From: Billgrantia desiderata
GTDB lineage: Bacteria > Pseudomonadota > Gammaproteobacteria > Pseudomonadales > Halomonadaceae
Direction: 5' to 3'
Assembly: GCA_011742915.1 (NCBI GenBank)
Contig: JAAQTN010000024.1
Coordinates: forward strand, 1-64,000
Length of the DNA stretch: 64,000 nucleotides
Part shown: positions 6,382 to 15,125 of the stretch, piece by piece
Numbering within the stretch: the first letter of the stretch is position 1
Layout of the letters: every line of letters begins with the position of its first letter
The notes under the pieces: model-generated
Seen by the model: the letters and a program-made list of their open reading frames with translations, nothing else
Database searches by the model: none
Told to the model about the DNA's origin: nothing
Translations under genes and position numbers: made by a program

Positions 6382-7659
6382 ATGGCCAAGCTTGATCGCA
6401 GCACCATGATACGCCTCCTGGCGATAGCGTTGACGACTGCCCTGCTGTTGCTGCCGCTGTTGCTGCAGGCCGAGCAGGCTGCAGAAGAGGCTGAGCCCCT
6501 GCCCGCGCCGCCGCTGGAACTCGATACCGAGGTCACGGTGTTCACCCCCTTGGTGACCAGTGAGGCCCTGGCACCGGGTGGCACCGTGCCGCTGGTCGAG
6601 GCGCCCCCCGTCGTCGACGGCGTGGGGGTCATCGGGCACCTTCTGCCGGAGGCACCGGGCGCGCTCGACGAGCACGAGGTAAGCTCGAGCGAGCCCGCGC
6701 TGGACGTGCCAACGGTGGTTACTGCCCCGGCCGATCCGATTGTACCGCCACCCACCACCCAACTGAGCGTGACGCTGGACTGGTACCTCAATCCCCAGCA
6801 TGCCACCCTGCTGATAGCACGTGAAAAAGGCATGTTCCTGCGTCGCGGCCTGGACGTGTCGCTGATAGTACCGGCCGATCCCAACGTGTCCGCCAAGCTG
6901 CTGGCGGCAGGACGCACCGATCTTGCATTGGGGCGCCAGACTCAGCTGCACTTGCTGGTCGATAGCGGCATGCCGCTGGTGCGTATCGCCACCCTGATAG
7001 CGGCCCCCGTATCGGGGCTGATGCTGCGTGCCAATGCCGATACGGAGAAACAGGAATTGGCCGTGGAAGGCATGCGCATCGGCTATACCGATGTCGATGG
7101 TCGTGACGCCATGCTGCAGAGCGTGCTGAGCGAACTGCTGGGGACGGCCAACGGGCTGGATCTGGTGGAGTTGAAGGACACCAACTACGCGATGCTCGAT
7201 GCCATGCGTGCTCAGGACGTCGACGGCATGATGATGCATCATCGCTACCTGCTGCCGCGCCAACTGGCCGACGAAGGCATATTGACCCACACCCTGCCCA
7301 TCGAGGAGTTCGGCCTGCCCCTGCATGATGGCTTGATCCTGATGGCCAACCGGGATCAGCTCAACGGCAAGCGCGATGCGCTGCGTCGCTTCGTGTCGGC
7401 CCTGGAAGAAGCGGCACTGTGGATCGTCAACCACCCTCTGGAAGCGTGGGCGCTGCTGGAAAAGGCCGAGCCCGCCCTGGCCGATCCGATCAACCGGGAA
7501 GCCTGGGCCGGCATCTCTCCGCGCTTCTCGCTGCAGCCGGCGGCCGTGGACAAGGGGCGCTATCTGCGGCTCGAGCAGTACTTGCTGGATGCCGGCATCA
7601 TCGAGGTGCCAACGCCCCTCGAGCGGCTGGCGATAGACCTGGGGGCAGCAGTTCCCTAG
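6382..7659 (+). CDS. NMT1/ThiY-like substrate-binding protein with membrane anchor and long linker
   Basis: About 425 residues. A hydrophobic N-terminal segment (about 9-28) acts as signal or anchor, then comes a roughly 105-residue linker rich in Pro, Val, Ala and acidic residues, then an NMT1/THI5-like periplasmic binding domain from about residue 128 (TLDWYLNPQHATLLIAREKG). That domain resembles proteins binding pyrimidine precursors of thiamine or alkylated amides for ABC uptake. No ABC permease or ATPase lies nearby, so the partner and ligand are unknown. The start at 6382 is chosen because GGAG precedes it; an upstream in-frame ATG at 6250 would add residues unlike any leader. Confidence 0.75.
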   Translation: MAKLDRSTMIRLLAIALTTALLLLPLLLQAEQAAEEAEPLPAPPLELDTEVTVFTPLVTSEALAPGGTVPLVEAPPVVDGVGVIGHLLPEAPGALDEHEVSSSEPALDVPTVVTAPADPIVPPPTTQLSVTLDWYLNPQHATLLIAREKGMFLRRGLDVSLIVPADPNVSAKLLAAGRTDLALGRQTQLHLLVDSGMPLVRIATLIAAPVSGLMLRANADTEKQELAVEGMRIGYTDVDGRDAMLQSVLSELLGTANGLDLVELKDTNYAMLDAMRAQDVDGMMMHHRYLLPRQLADEGILTHTLPIEEFGLPLHDGLILMANRDQLNGKRDALRRFVSALEEAALWIVNHPLEAWALLEKAEPALADPINREAWAGISPRFSLQPAAVDKGRYLRLEQYLLDAGIIEVPTPLERLAIDLGAAVP

Positions 7660-7678
7660 CCGAAGCCAAATGCCGCCG

Positions 7679-8461
7679 TCAGGCAGACAAGGCGGCGAGG
7701 AAGTCGTTGACCTTGGCCTGGAAGGCCTTGGGCTGCTCGGCGTGCAGCCAGTGACCGGCGTCCTGCAGCGTCACCACCTCGGCTGTCGGCAGTACCTCAC
7801 GCAGCGCGGGCAGCGCCGAATCCGGGACATAGTGCGAACGGCCGCCTCGCAGCACCAGCACCGGGCCATCGAATGCTCCCTCTCCGGCAGGCGCCAGCAT
7901 GATGTCCTCGTAGCCGGCCTCTATCTGGTCGAGCCCCACGCGCAAGGCCAAGCCGCCGCTGGCATCGCGCTCCAGATTGGTGGCGAGAAACAGCCGTGTG
8001 GCGCGCTCTTCGACATGTTCGGCCAGCAGGGCATCCGCCTCGCGCCGGTTTTCCGGCCTGCCGCGCTGAAGGTTGCGCAGGCCGGCAAAGACCGCGTCGT
8101 GGCCATGGCCGTATTTCTGCGGTGCGATGTCTGCCACGATCAGCGATGCCACTCGATGCGGCGCCAGGCGCGCCAGGCTGATGACCACCTTCCCCCCCAT
8201 CGAATGGCCCAGCAGATGAGCCTTGTCGATGCCCAGGCGGTCCATCAGGGCCAGCAGGTCCTCGGCCATTTCGCCATAGCTCATGCCATCGGCGTGCGGC
8301 GAGCGTCCGTGATTGCGCAGGTCGACCGCGACCACCCGGCGGTGCTCCTGCCACTGCTTGACGTGGGAGCGCCAGTTGTCGGCGCTGCCCAGCAGGCCGT
8401 GGACGACGATGAGCGGAGTGCCTGACCCGCCGCTATCCTGGAAATTGAGTTCGACGCTCAT
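7679..8461 (-). CDS. ybfF: Alpha/beta-hydrolase, YbfF-type esterase
   Basis: A 260-residue single-domain alpha/beta-hydrolase. The oxyanion motif HGLLGS, the nucleophile elbow GHSMGG (Ser about residue 95) and the C-terminal DAGHWLHAEQP with the catalytic His are visible, and the segment SLIVADIAP is typical of YbfF. YbfF homologues hydrolyse short-chain acyl and thioester substrates in vitro. The start at 8461 follows a strong GGAGG. It stands downstream of yhhQ on the same strand with about 50 bp between. Confidence 0.85.
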   Translation of the reverse strand: MSVELNFQDSGGSGTPLIVVHGLLGSADNWRSHVKQWQEHRRVVAVDLRNHGRSPHADGMSYGEMAEDLLALMDRLGIDKAHLLGHSMGGKVVISLARLAPHRVASLIVADIAPQKYGHGHDAVFAGLRNLQRGRPENRREADALLAEHVEERATRLFLATNLERDASGGLALRVGLDQIEAGYEDIMLAPAGEGAFDGPVLVLRGGRSHYVPDSALPALREVLPTAEVVTLQDAGHWLHAEQPKAFQAKVNDFLAALSA

Positions 8462-8509
8462 CCTTCCTCCCTTATCTGAGCATGTTGGCTTGAGCATGTG
8501 GGGCGTCGT

Positions 8510-9181
8510 TCAGAGCCGCTGCGGTGCCAGGTCCTGCTGCCCGGTGAGTTGCACCAGCCTGCGGCTCAGCCAGCTCAACAGCACGCCGTAGAGCGGCAGG
8601 AAGAACAGCAGGCTGATGCCCAGCTTGATGACATAGTCCACGATGGCGATCTCGACCCAGTTGGCTGCCATGAAGGGGTCGGGGCTGCGATGGAAGGCCA
8701 GGGCAAAGAACGCGGCGGTGTCGGCGAGATTGCCGAGCACGGTGGAAACGGCCGGGGCGACCCACCAGGCGCGCAGGCTGCGCAAACGATCGAAGACCTG
8801 GACGTCGAGCAGTTGGCCGAGCACGTAGGCGGCAAAGCTCGCCAGGGCGATGCGCGCCACGAAGAGGTTCCACTCGCCCAACGCTTCCAGGCCGGCAAAG
8901 CTTCCCCGGGGGAAGACGACCGAAACGACGTAGGAGATCAACAGCGCAGGCAACATGACCCGCATGATGATGGCGCGGGCCGGCTCCTTGCCGAACAGCC
9001 TCACGGTGAGGTCGGTGGCGAGAAAGATGAAGGGAAAGCTGAAGGCCCCCCAGGTGGTATGGAAACCGAACAGCGTGAACGGCAGCTGGACGAGATAATT
9101 GCTGGCGGCAATGACCAGAATGTGGAACGACACCAGCAGCAGTAAGCAGCGTCGCTGCTGCGCTTCGGACAAGACGAACAT
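8510..9181 (-). CDS. yhhQ: YhhQ-family queuosine precursor transporter
   Basis: A 223-residue inner-membrane protein with about six helices. The segments FGFHTTWGAFSFPFIFLATDL and STVLGNLADTAAFF match the YhhQ/VUT family, whose characterised members import preQ0/preQ1 for queuosine-tRNA synthesis. It is transcribed from a well-formed promoter about 105 bp upstream. The leader was examined for a preQ1 riboswitch and does not show the A-rich 3' tail of the preQ1-I class. Confidence 0.88.
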   Translation of the reverse strand: MFVLSEAQQRRCLLLLVSFHILVIAASNYLVQLPFTLFGFHTTWGAFSFPFIFLATDLTVRLFGKEPARAIIMRVMLPALLISYVVSVVFPRGSFAGLEALGEWNLFVARIALASFAAYVLGQLLDVQVFDRLRSLRAWWVAPAVSTVLGNLADTAAFFALAFHRSPDPFMAANWVEIAIVDYVIKLGISLLFFLPLYGVLLSWLSRRLVQLTGQQDLAPQRL

Positions 9182-9285
9182 GGATGAATCCTTTTTGGAC
9201 GACCGCCACGGCGGCCGAATCGATGACGAGGGGTGAGGGAACCCTCGCCGACGCCCGTTTGATCGGATGCCGGAATGAGGCAGGG

Positions 9286-9314
9286 ATTATACGTGGCCCG
9301 TCGGCACTGGCCAA
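9286..9314 (-). promoter_or_regulatory. Sigma-70 promoter of yhhQ
   Basis: Read on the minus strand: TTGGCC (9314-9309), 17-bp spacer, perfect TATAAT (9291-9286). It lies about 105 bp upstream of the yhhQ ATG and 78 bp past the prpE stop on the same strand, so it is also the first promoter after prpE. Confidence 0.6.
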
Positions 9315-9356
9315 TGCCTGGTCTGAAGACAGGAGCAGACCAAGTGAAGATTGAGC

Positions 9357-9382
9357 GATGAGCCGCCGGGCGGCGGCTCATC
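9357..9382 (-). terminator. Hairpin downstream of prpE
   Basis: GATGAGCCGCC (9357-9367), loop GGGC, GGCGGCTCATC (9372-9382): an 11-bp perfect stem ten bases past the prpE stop. No U-run follows on the minus strand, so termination strength is uncertain. Confidence 0.5.
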
Positions 9383-9391
9383 GGTTGAGGA

Positions 9392-11308
9392 TCAGACCTG
9401 GCGTGCCTCGTGCGCCGAGCCCACGTCACGCGCCTTCATGGCTTCGTGCACGTCCTGCAGGCTTGCCGGGTCGTCGATGGTCGAGGGCACGCCGTACTCC
9501 TTGCCATCGGCGATGTTGCGCAGCAGTTTGCGCAGGATCTTGCCCGAGCGGGTCTTGGGCAGGCGGTTGACCACCAGCACCTGCTTGAAGCAGGCGATCG
9601 GGCCGATCTTCTCCCGCACCAGAGCGATCAGCTCGTTTTCCAGGGCGACCTCATCGCCGTCGAAGCCGTCCTTGGGGATGACCAGGCCGACCGGTATCTG
9701 TCCCTTCAGGGCATCGTGTATACCGATCACGGCGCATTCGGCCACGGCGCGGTGAGCTCCAACCACCTCTTCCATCTCGCCGGTGGAGAGCCTGTGCCCG
9801 GCCACGTTGATGACGTCATCGGTGCGTCCCATGATGAAAAGGTAGCCCTCTTCGTCGAAGTAACCGCCGTCGCCGGTCAGGTAATAGCCGGGGAAGGCGG
9901 CCATGTAGGCGCTGTGGAACCGCTGGGGATCTCCCCATACACCGATCAGACAGCCCGGCGGCATGGGTTGCTTGATGACCACGCTGCCCTGCTCCATCGG
10001 TGCGGCCTGCTCCCCTTCCCGGTTGAGGATCTGCACGTTGAACCCGGGCACCGGCACGGTGGCGCTGCCGGCTTTGGTCGGCATCGGCTCGAGCCCCTGC
10101 AGGTTGGCCGCAATCGGCCAGCCGGTTTCGGTCTGCCACCAGTGATCGATGACAGGCACGTCGAGCAAATCGTCCAGCCAGTGGAACGTCGGCGGATCGA
10201 GGCGCTCACCCGCCAGATAGAGCGCCTTGAGGCAGGAGATGTCGTACTGCTGCAGCAGGATGCCGTCGGGATCCTCCTTCTTGATGGCGCGGAAGGCCGT
10301 GGGCGCGGTGAAGAAACTCTTGACCCGGTACTGGCTGATCAGCCGCCAGAAGGCACCGGCGTCCGGCGTCTTGACCGGCTTTCCCTCATAGACCACGGTG
10401 GTACAGCCGCGTAGCAGCGGGGCATAGACGATATAGGAGTGGCCCACTACCCAGCCCACGTCCGAGGCCGAGAAGAACACGTCGCCCGGGGCCACGTCGT
10501 AGATGGTTTCCATCGAGTAATGCAGCGCCACGGCGTAGCCCGCCGTGTCACGCACCACCCCCTTGGGCTTTCCGGTCGTGCCGGAGGTGTAGAGCACGTA
10601 AAGTGGGTCGCTCCCCTTCACCGGCACGCAGTCGGCCGGCTCGGCGCTCTCGAGCAGCTCGGACCAGTCCAGGTCGCGCGGGCCGAGTTCGGCCAACTGC
10701 TGCTGACGCTGCAGGTAGATGCAGGCATCGGGCTTGTGCTCGCTCAGCTCGATCGCTGCAGCGATGTTCGGCTGATAGGCAATGACCCGGTCGATTTCGA
10801 CGCCGCAGGAAGCCGCCACCACGACCTTGGGCTTGGCGTCGTCGATGCGAACGGCGAGCTCGTGTGGGGCAAAACCGCCGAATACCACTGAGTGCACGGC
10901 GCCCAGGCGCGCGCAGGCGTACATCGCTACCAGCGCCTCCGGCACCATCGGCATGTAGATGACGACGCGATCGCCCTTCTCTACCCCGAGCCCCTTGAGT
11001 GCGCCGGCGAACAGCGCCACTTCGTCGCGCATCTCGCGATAGGTCAGCGTGCGCTTGCCGCCGGTGACGGGCGAGTCCCAGTAGATGGCCGGCTGGTCAC
11101 CTCGCCCCTGATCGACATGATGATCCAGAGCGGCGTGACACAGGTTCAGCTCGCCGTCGGTGTACCAGCGAGCGTGCCCCTGCTCGTCGTACTCGAGAAT
11201 GGTCTTGGGTGGCGTGAACCAGGGGATCCGGCGTGCCTGGTCGGCCCAGAAGGATTGCGGCTGTTCGATCGAGCGTTGGAATTCGTTCTTGTAGGCTGGC
11301 ATGGGCAT
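9392..11308 (-). CDS. prpE: Propionate--CoA ligase PrpE
   Basis: A 638-residue acyl-adenylate-forming enzyme, family length about 630. It converts propionate, ATP and CoA to propionyl-CoA. An N-terminal ACAS-type cap, the P-loop YTSGTTGKPKG (residues 240-250), SDVGWVVGHSYIVY, DHWWQTETGWPI, the hinge YLFIMGRTDDVINVAGHR and the C-terminal KTRSGK with the regulatory lysine (about K590) are all present. The pattern is PrpE rather than acetyl-CoA synthetase. No methylcitrate genes (prpBCD) are adjacent, so propionyl-CoA is used elsewhere. Start could be 11308 or 11302; neither has a good Shine-Dalgarno sequence. Confidence 0.92.
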   Translation of the reverse strand: MPMPAYKNEFQRSIEQPQSFWADQARRIPWFTPPKTILEYDEQGHARWYTDGELNLCHAALDHHVDQGRGDQPAIYWDSPVTGGKRTLTYREMRDEVALFAGALKGLGVEKGDRVVIYMPMVPEALVAMYACARLGAVHSVVFGGFAPHELAVRIDDAKPKVVVAASCGVEIDRVIAYQPNIAAAIELSEHKPDACIYLQRQQQLAELGPRDLDWSELLESAEPADCVPVKGSDPLYVLYTSGTTGKPKGVVRDTAGYAVALHYSMETIYDVAPGDVFFSASDVGWVVGHSYIVYAPLLRGCTTVVYEGKPVKTPDAGAFWRLISQYRVKSFFTAPTAFRAIKKEDPDGILLQQYDISCLKALYLAGERLDPPTFHWLDDLLDVPVIDHWWQTETGWPIAANLQGLEPMPTKAGSATVPVPGFNVQILNREGEQAAPMEQGSVVIKQPMPPGCLIGVWGDPQRFHSAYMAAFPGYYLTGDGGYFDEEGYLFIMGRTDDVINVAGHRLSTGEMEEVVGAHRAVAECAVIGIHDALKGQIPVGLVIPKDGFDGDEVALENELIALVREKIGPIACFKQVLVVNRLPKTRSGKILRKLLRNIADGKEYGVPSTIDDPASLQDVHEAMKARDVGSAHEARQV

Positions 11309-11684
11309 CTGTCCGACATCGAAGAGAACTTGATTGTTGACACTTTAGAGATTTTCTTCGGTTTTTCCTTCATACCATCGGCTAATATCGAGAAAAAAGC
11401 CGCGTGTTCGCCATGAGCAGCCGTTGAGTTGTTGACAATGAGACGCAAAAGTCAGAAGTCATGACGAGAAAATAGCGACTTTGGTTGATTCTCCGTTTGA
11501 CAGGGAGGAAGTCACTATCAATGATGACTAAATCAGCAATGCCATGACCAAGATTGGGCGCTGCCGAACAGCAACGGCCATGACATGTCGTTTGCGCTGT
11601 CTTGTCACGGACCGAGGTAGATGCCTGAAGCCGCCGAACCCTGAGTCAAGCCACCGTGGCTCGGGCAATATGGGGAGAACTTTC
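11309..11684. other. 376-bp intergenic region between prpE and the ArsR gene
   Basis: Divergent promoter region with no convincing gene. It is more AT-rich than the flanks. It contains two TTGTTGACA boxes (11333-11344 and 11427-11439). An upstream in-frame extension of the ArsR reading frame to 11544 exists, but the ATG at 11685 has the only good ribosome-binding site (GGGGAG). Confidence 0.6.
11333..11439. promoter_or_regulatory. Two near-palindromic boxes upstream of prpE
   Basis: ATTGTTGACACT (11333-11344) lies in the prpE leader and TTGTTGACAA (11429-11438) about 95 bp further upstream. Both are imperfect inverted repeats around GTTGAC. They resemble the ATTGTCGACAAT type of operator used by some GntR-family propionate regulators, but no such regulator is encoded next to them. 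They may equally be bound by the adjacent ArsR protein. Confidence 0.35.
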
Positions 11685-12005
11685 ATGAGCACCTCGCACA
11701 GTGCTGCAAGCCGGCTTCTGCAAGCCGGCAACCCGGCCATCGACAACGCCACTGCCCTGCTGAAGGCATTGGCCAACGACAATCGCCTGCGTATTCTGTG
11801 TCTGTTGGACGGTGCCGAGCTTTCGGTGACCGAACTCAACCAGCGGCTTTCGCTGAGCCAATCCGCCCTCTCGCAGCACCTGGCGATCCTGCGTCGTGAA
11901 GGACTCGTGTCGACGCGCCGGGCATCGCAGACCATCTACTACTCGCTGCAGGGCGAACAGGCGCGCCGCATGATCGACGCCCTGGTGCGCTTGCAGGAGG
12001 CGTGA
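11685..12005 (+). CDS. ArsR/SmtB-family transcriptional regulator
   Basis: A 106-residue winged-helix repressor. LLKALANDNRLRILCLL, the recognition helix LSQSALSQHLAILRREGLV and the wing RRASQTIYYSL are typical of the SqrR/BigR-like branch of ArsR. Those sensors use two cysteines for persulfide sensing; only one Cys (in RILCLL) is present here, so thiol-disulfide switching of that type is unlikely. It is divergent to prpE and convergent to sohB. The start follows GGGGAG; the ATG at 11544 would add about 47 residues with no family counterpart. Confidence 0.88.
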   Translation: MSTSHSAASRLLQAGNPAIDNATALLKALANDNRLRILCLLDGAELSVTELNQRLSLSQSALSQHLAILRREGLVSTRRASQTIYYSLQGEQARRMIDALVRLQEA

Positions 12006-12023
12006 GCGGCTGCATACCTGCGC

Positions 12024-13061
12024 TCAGCGTTTCTCCCAGCGGCTGGCGTCGAGTCGCTCGAGCACACGCATGATGGCTCCCTCGACGGCCTTGCTGGTTG
12101 CCATCCCCAGCCGTTCGCTCATCGGGTGGCGGGTTTCGAGACGAACGCCGACGATGCGTGCCTCTTCCATACGCGATACCAGATAAGCCTCGCTGGTACC
12201 GAGCACATCGATCAACCCCTTGTCCAGGGCGTCCCGCCCGTACCACACCTCGCCCGTTGCCACCGCTTCGATATCGAGATCGGGGCGCCGTTCGGCCACG
12301 TGACGCTTGAACAGCGCGTGAATGTTGTCGAGATCGGCCTGGAACTTTTCGCGCCCCTCTTCGGTGTTCTCGCCGAAGACCGTCAGCGTCCGCTTGTATT
12401 CGCCGGCCGTGAGCAATTCGACATCGACGTCATGGCGCTTCAGCAGGCGATGAACGTTGGGCAGTTGGGCGACGACGCCGATCGAGCCCAGCACGGCAAA
12501 CGGCGCGGCACGCAGCTGGTCGGCGGCACAGGCCATGAGATAGCCACCGCTGGCGGCAACCTTGTCCACGCAGACGGTGGTCTTCAGCCCGGCCTCGCGC
12601 AGGCGATCCATCTGGGCGGCGGCGAGCCCATAGGAGTGCACCAGGCCGCCGGCGGACTCGAGACGCACGACGACCTCGTCTCCCGTTTCGGCCGCGGCGA
12701 TCACGCTGGAGATCTCCTCGGCGAAGCGCCCCACGCCCGAGGCCTTGATATCACCGCGGAAATCCAGCACCCATACCGTGTGGCGCGGCTCGGGCGGCGA
12801 CTTGCGACTGCGGGAACGGCTCTTGTCGTCACGCCGGAAGGCCTTGACCAGGCGTTTGCGCGCATTGGGTTCGGTGGCAGCCAGGGTCAGGCGGCGCCGG
12901 CGATACTCCAGCCGGTCGTTCAACTCCTCGACTTTCAGCCGGGTGCGATCGCGGCCCTCGCCCTTGATCCGGGCGATGACCACCACCGCCACGACGACCA
13001 GCAGCGTGAGTACCGACATCTGTACGATGAAGCGCCCGATATCCATCAGCCATTCATTCAC
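12024..13061 (-). CDS. sohB: Inner-membrane protease SohB (S49 family)
   Basis: A 345-residue signal-peptide-peptidase-like serine protease, close to E. coli SohB (349). An N-terminal membrane helix (about 9-30) is followed by a basic linker with an RSRSRKS patch (about 80-105) and the S49 domain. The Ser nucleophile is in DKVAASGGYLMA and the catalytic Lys in AGEYKRTLT. A GTG start at 13061 is chosen since GGAGGGAG lies eight bases upstream; the ATG at 13115 has no Shine-Dalgarno sequence and the ATG at 13046 is later. Confidence 0.92.
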   Translation of the reverse strand: MNEWLMDIGRFIVQMSVLTLLVVVAVVVIARIKGEGRDRTRLKVEELNDRLEYRRRRLTLAATEPNARKRLVKAFRRDDKSRSRSRKSPPEPRHTVWVLDFRGDIKASGVGRFAEEISSVIAAAETGDEVVVRLESAGGLVHSYGLAAAQMDRLREAGLKTTVCVDKVAASGGYLMACAADQLRAAPFAVLGSIGVVAQLPNVHRLLKRHDVDVELLTAGEYKRTLTVFGENTEEGREKFQADLDNIHALFKRHVAERRPDLDIEAVATGEVWYGRDALDKGLIDVLGTSEAYLVSRMEEARIVGVRLETRHPMSERLGMATSKAVEGAIMRVLERLDASRWEKR

Positions 13062-13205
13062 GTTGCCACTCCCTCCGTTGGTTGATTGTCCAATCGTGAC
13101 CTCGCCCGAGGACATTGACAACGGACTTGATTGAAACAATCGTTTGAAATAATCTCTGACAAACAGGTTTTCAAGTTCCCTGCTCAACACCCATAGGAAA
13201 TGCCC

Positions 13206-13517
13206 ATGTCCATCTCGACCCTCGATAAACTGCAAGAGCGCTTCGACCCCCAGGCCGCCAAGGGCATGGACGATGTCTTCCAGTTTCACTTCAGCGACAA
13301 CGGCAGCCACTATCTGGTCGTCAAGGACGGCACCCTGGCAATCGAGGAGGGCGAGCATGACGACCCTTCCGTCTCGCTCTCCATGAGCACCGATACCCTG
13401 AAAGGCATCATGACCGGCGACGTCAACGGCATGACGGCCTTCATGACGGGCAAGCTCAAGGCCACCGGCAACGTGATGCTGGCCACCAAGCTCACCAGCC
13501 TGTTCCCGAATCGCTGA
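13206..13517 (+). CDS. SCP2 sterol-binding domain protein
   Basis: A 103-residue stand-alone SCP2 domain. The pattern from FQFHF through the glycine-rich YLVVKDG turn and the GDVNGMTAFMTGKLKATGN core is characteristic. Such small bacterial proteins are thought to bind lipid or fatty-acyl ligands in a hydrophobic tunnel; no enzymatic role is known. AGGA at 13195-13198 suits the ATG at 13206 and lies too close to the ATG at 13200. A strong terminator follows. Confidence 0.85.
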   Translation: MSISTLDKLQERFDPQAAKGMDDVFQFHFSDNGSHYLVVKDGTLAIEEGEHDDPSVSLSMSTDTLKGIMTGDVNGMTAFMTGKLKATGNVMLATKLTSLFPNR

Positions 13518-13540
13518 TCGACTCGCGTCGACACAGCGTC

Positions 13541-13573
13541 GAAGGGCCGCCAACAGGCGGCCCTTCTCGTTTT
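13541..13573. terminator. Bidirectional terminator between SCP2 gene and nudC
   Basis: GAAGGGCCGCC (13541-13551), loop AACA, GGCGGCCCTTC (13556-13566), then TCGTTTT. The perfect 11-bp stem lies between convergent genes and can serve both. Confidence 0.85.
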
Positions 13574-13589
13574 CGGATGCTACCGCCTG

Positions 13590-14372
13590 TCATTTGCGAG
13601 CGAACCCGCCGGCGACTTCGGCCAGGTGAGTCTCGATCAGCGCCCTGGAAATGGAGTAGGTCGGCGGCAGTTGAGGCAACCGGCCGGGCGTGAACCAGGC
13701 GGCATCGGCGATTTCGATACCGTCGATGTGAATGCGGCGGCTGGCGGCCTCGGCGAAGAAGCCCAGCATCAGCGCATGGGGAAAGGGCCAGGCCTGGCTG
13801 CGATAGTAGCGTATGCGTCCTACGCTGACGCCCACCTCCTCGTAAACCTCGCGATGTACCGCCTCCTCGGCCGATTCGCCCGGCTCGATGAAGCCGGCCA
13901 GCGTGGAGTAGCGCCCCGGTGGGAAGCGCGGACTGCGAGCCAGCAGCATGGCCTCGCCGTGAGTCACCAAGGTGATGATGCAGGGCGAGATACGCGGATA
14001 GTTGCGATGCCCGCACTGGGCGCAGTGCATGGCGAATTCGGCATCGAGCCGCGCCGAGGGCGCCCCACAGCGCCCACAGAAGCGATGGTCGCGGATCCAG
14101 GCCGCCACCTGCAGCGCGGTGGAGATCAGCGGAAACCAGGATTCAGGGAGGCGTGCAAGCCACTGCCGGCCATCGGGCCAACTCTCGTCGGCATGCTCTT
14201 CCACCACCAGCGCAATCGGCTCGTCATGCCAGAAGGCCAGCGGCTGCACGCTCTGCGTCCAGGGCTGCTCCGGCTGCAGCGGGCTGCCGTCCGGGCCGAT
14301 GGCGATGCGTCCATCGGCCACACGGATCAGTCGTCCCTGCTCACAGCCGAGGGGTAGTTCACGGCGCAGCAT
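13590..14372 (-). CDS. nudC: NAD+ diphosphatase / RNA deNADding Nudix hydrolase NudC
   Basis: A 260-residue NudC. A zinc ribbon is formed by CGRCG and CAQCG, then comes the Nudix box GFIEPGESAEEAVHREVYEEVGV, followed by SQAWPFPHALM, the NADH pyrophosphatase signature (SQPWPFPxS). It cleaves NAD(H) and removes NAD caps from RNA. It overlaps the end of dnaQ by 14 bp, so the start at 14372 is coupled to dnaQ translation. Confidence 0.93.
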   Translation of the reverse strand: MLRRELPLGCEQGRLIRVADGRIAIGPDGSPLQPEQPWTQSVQPLAFWHDEPIALVVEEHADESWPDGRQWLARLPESWFPLISTALQVAAWIRDHRFCGRCGAPSARLDAEFAMHCAQCGHRNYPRISPCIITLVTHGEAMLLARSPRFPPGRYSTLAGFIEPGESAEEAVHREVYEEVGVSVGRIRYYRSQAWPFPHALMLGFFAEAASRRIHIDGIEIADAAWFTPGRLPQLPPTYSISRALIETHLAEVAGGFARK

Positions 14373-15123
14373 CGCCGGCCTCGTGCGTCGAGCCCAGCAG
14401 CGCGTCCCAGTGACAGTTGCCCGCCGCCTGACGAATCTGCTCGAGCTTGGCGCGATGAGCGGCCAGTTCCTCGGCGCCGGGTTGCACCACGCGTAGCGTG
14501 CCGGCGGGCAGTGAGAGACGCCGAATGGACAGGCCGCTGGCCATGGCTTCGCTGCTGCTGCTCTCCTCTGCATCCAGCGACAGCGCCGTCTGCCCACCGG
14601 TCATGGCCAGATAGACTTCGGCCAGGATCTCGGCATCGAGCAAGGCGCCATGCAGCACACGATGGCCGTTGTCGATCTCGTAGCGCTTGCACAGGGCATC
14701 CAGGTTGTTGCGCTGACCGGGGTGGCGCTCGCGTGCCAGTTGCAGCGTATCCAGGATTCGACAGTGCTCGGCCACCGGCCCGAGGCGTGGCTCGCCGCGA
14801 GCCGCCAGCAGCAGATTGAATTCGTGATCGATGAAGCCGACGTCGAACGCGGCGTTGTGGATCACCAGCTCGGCACCGCGCACGAACTCCCAGAATTCAT
14901 CGGCCACGGCGGAAAAGACCGGCTTGTCCTCGAGGAATTCGTTGGTGATGCCGTGCACCCCGATGGCCTCGGCCTCGACCTCGCGCTCGGGATTGATGTA
15001 CTGATGGTAGGTGCGCCCGGTGAAACGCCGGTTCACCAGCTCGAGGGCACCGATTTCGATCAGGCGGTGGCCTTCCCGGGGGTCGATGCCGGTGGTTTCG
15101 GTATCCAGCACGATCTGACGCAT
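14359..15123 (-). CDS. dnaQ: DNA polymerase III epsilon subunit (3'-5' proofreading exonuclease)
   Basis: A 254-residue DnaQ, near the usual 243-250. DEDDh exonuclease motifs are complete: DTETTG (D7, E9), HNAAFDVGF and HGALLDAEIL. The C-terminal part (about 190-254), which binds the polymerase alpha subunit, is more variable. It lies directly downstream of rnhA with two bases between them, the classic gammaproteobacterial arrangement, but in one direction with nudC rather than divergent as in E. coli. Confidence 0.95.
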   Translation of the reverse strand: MRQIVLDTETTGIDPREGHRLIEIGALELVNRRFTGRTYHQYINPEREVEAEAIGVHGITNEFLEDKPVFSAVADEFWEFVRGAELVIHNAAFDVGFIDHEFNLLLAARGEPRLGPVAEHCRILDTLQLARERHPGQRNNLDALCKRYEIDNGHRVLHGALLDAEILAEVYLAMTGGQTALSLDAEESSSSEAMASGLSIRRLSLPAGTLRVVQPGAEELAAHRAKLEQIRQAAGNCHWDALLGSTHEAGDAAP

Positions 15124-15125
15124 GA

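Noticed and set aside
9182..9285. preQ1 riboswitch upstream of yhhQ
   Set aside because: The leader has a GAGGG-TTC-CCTC hairpin, but not the A-rich tail and C-rich pairing of preQ1-I, and no match to the other classes could be seen.
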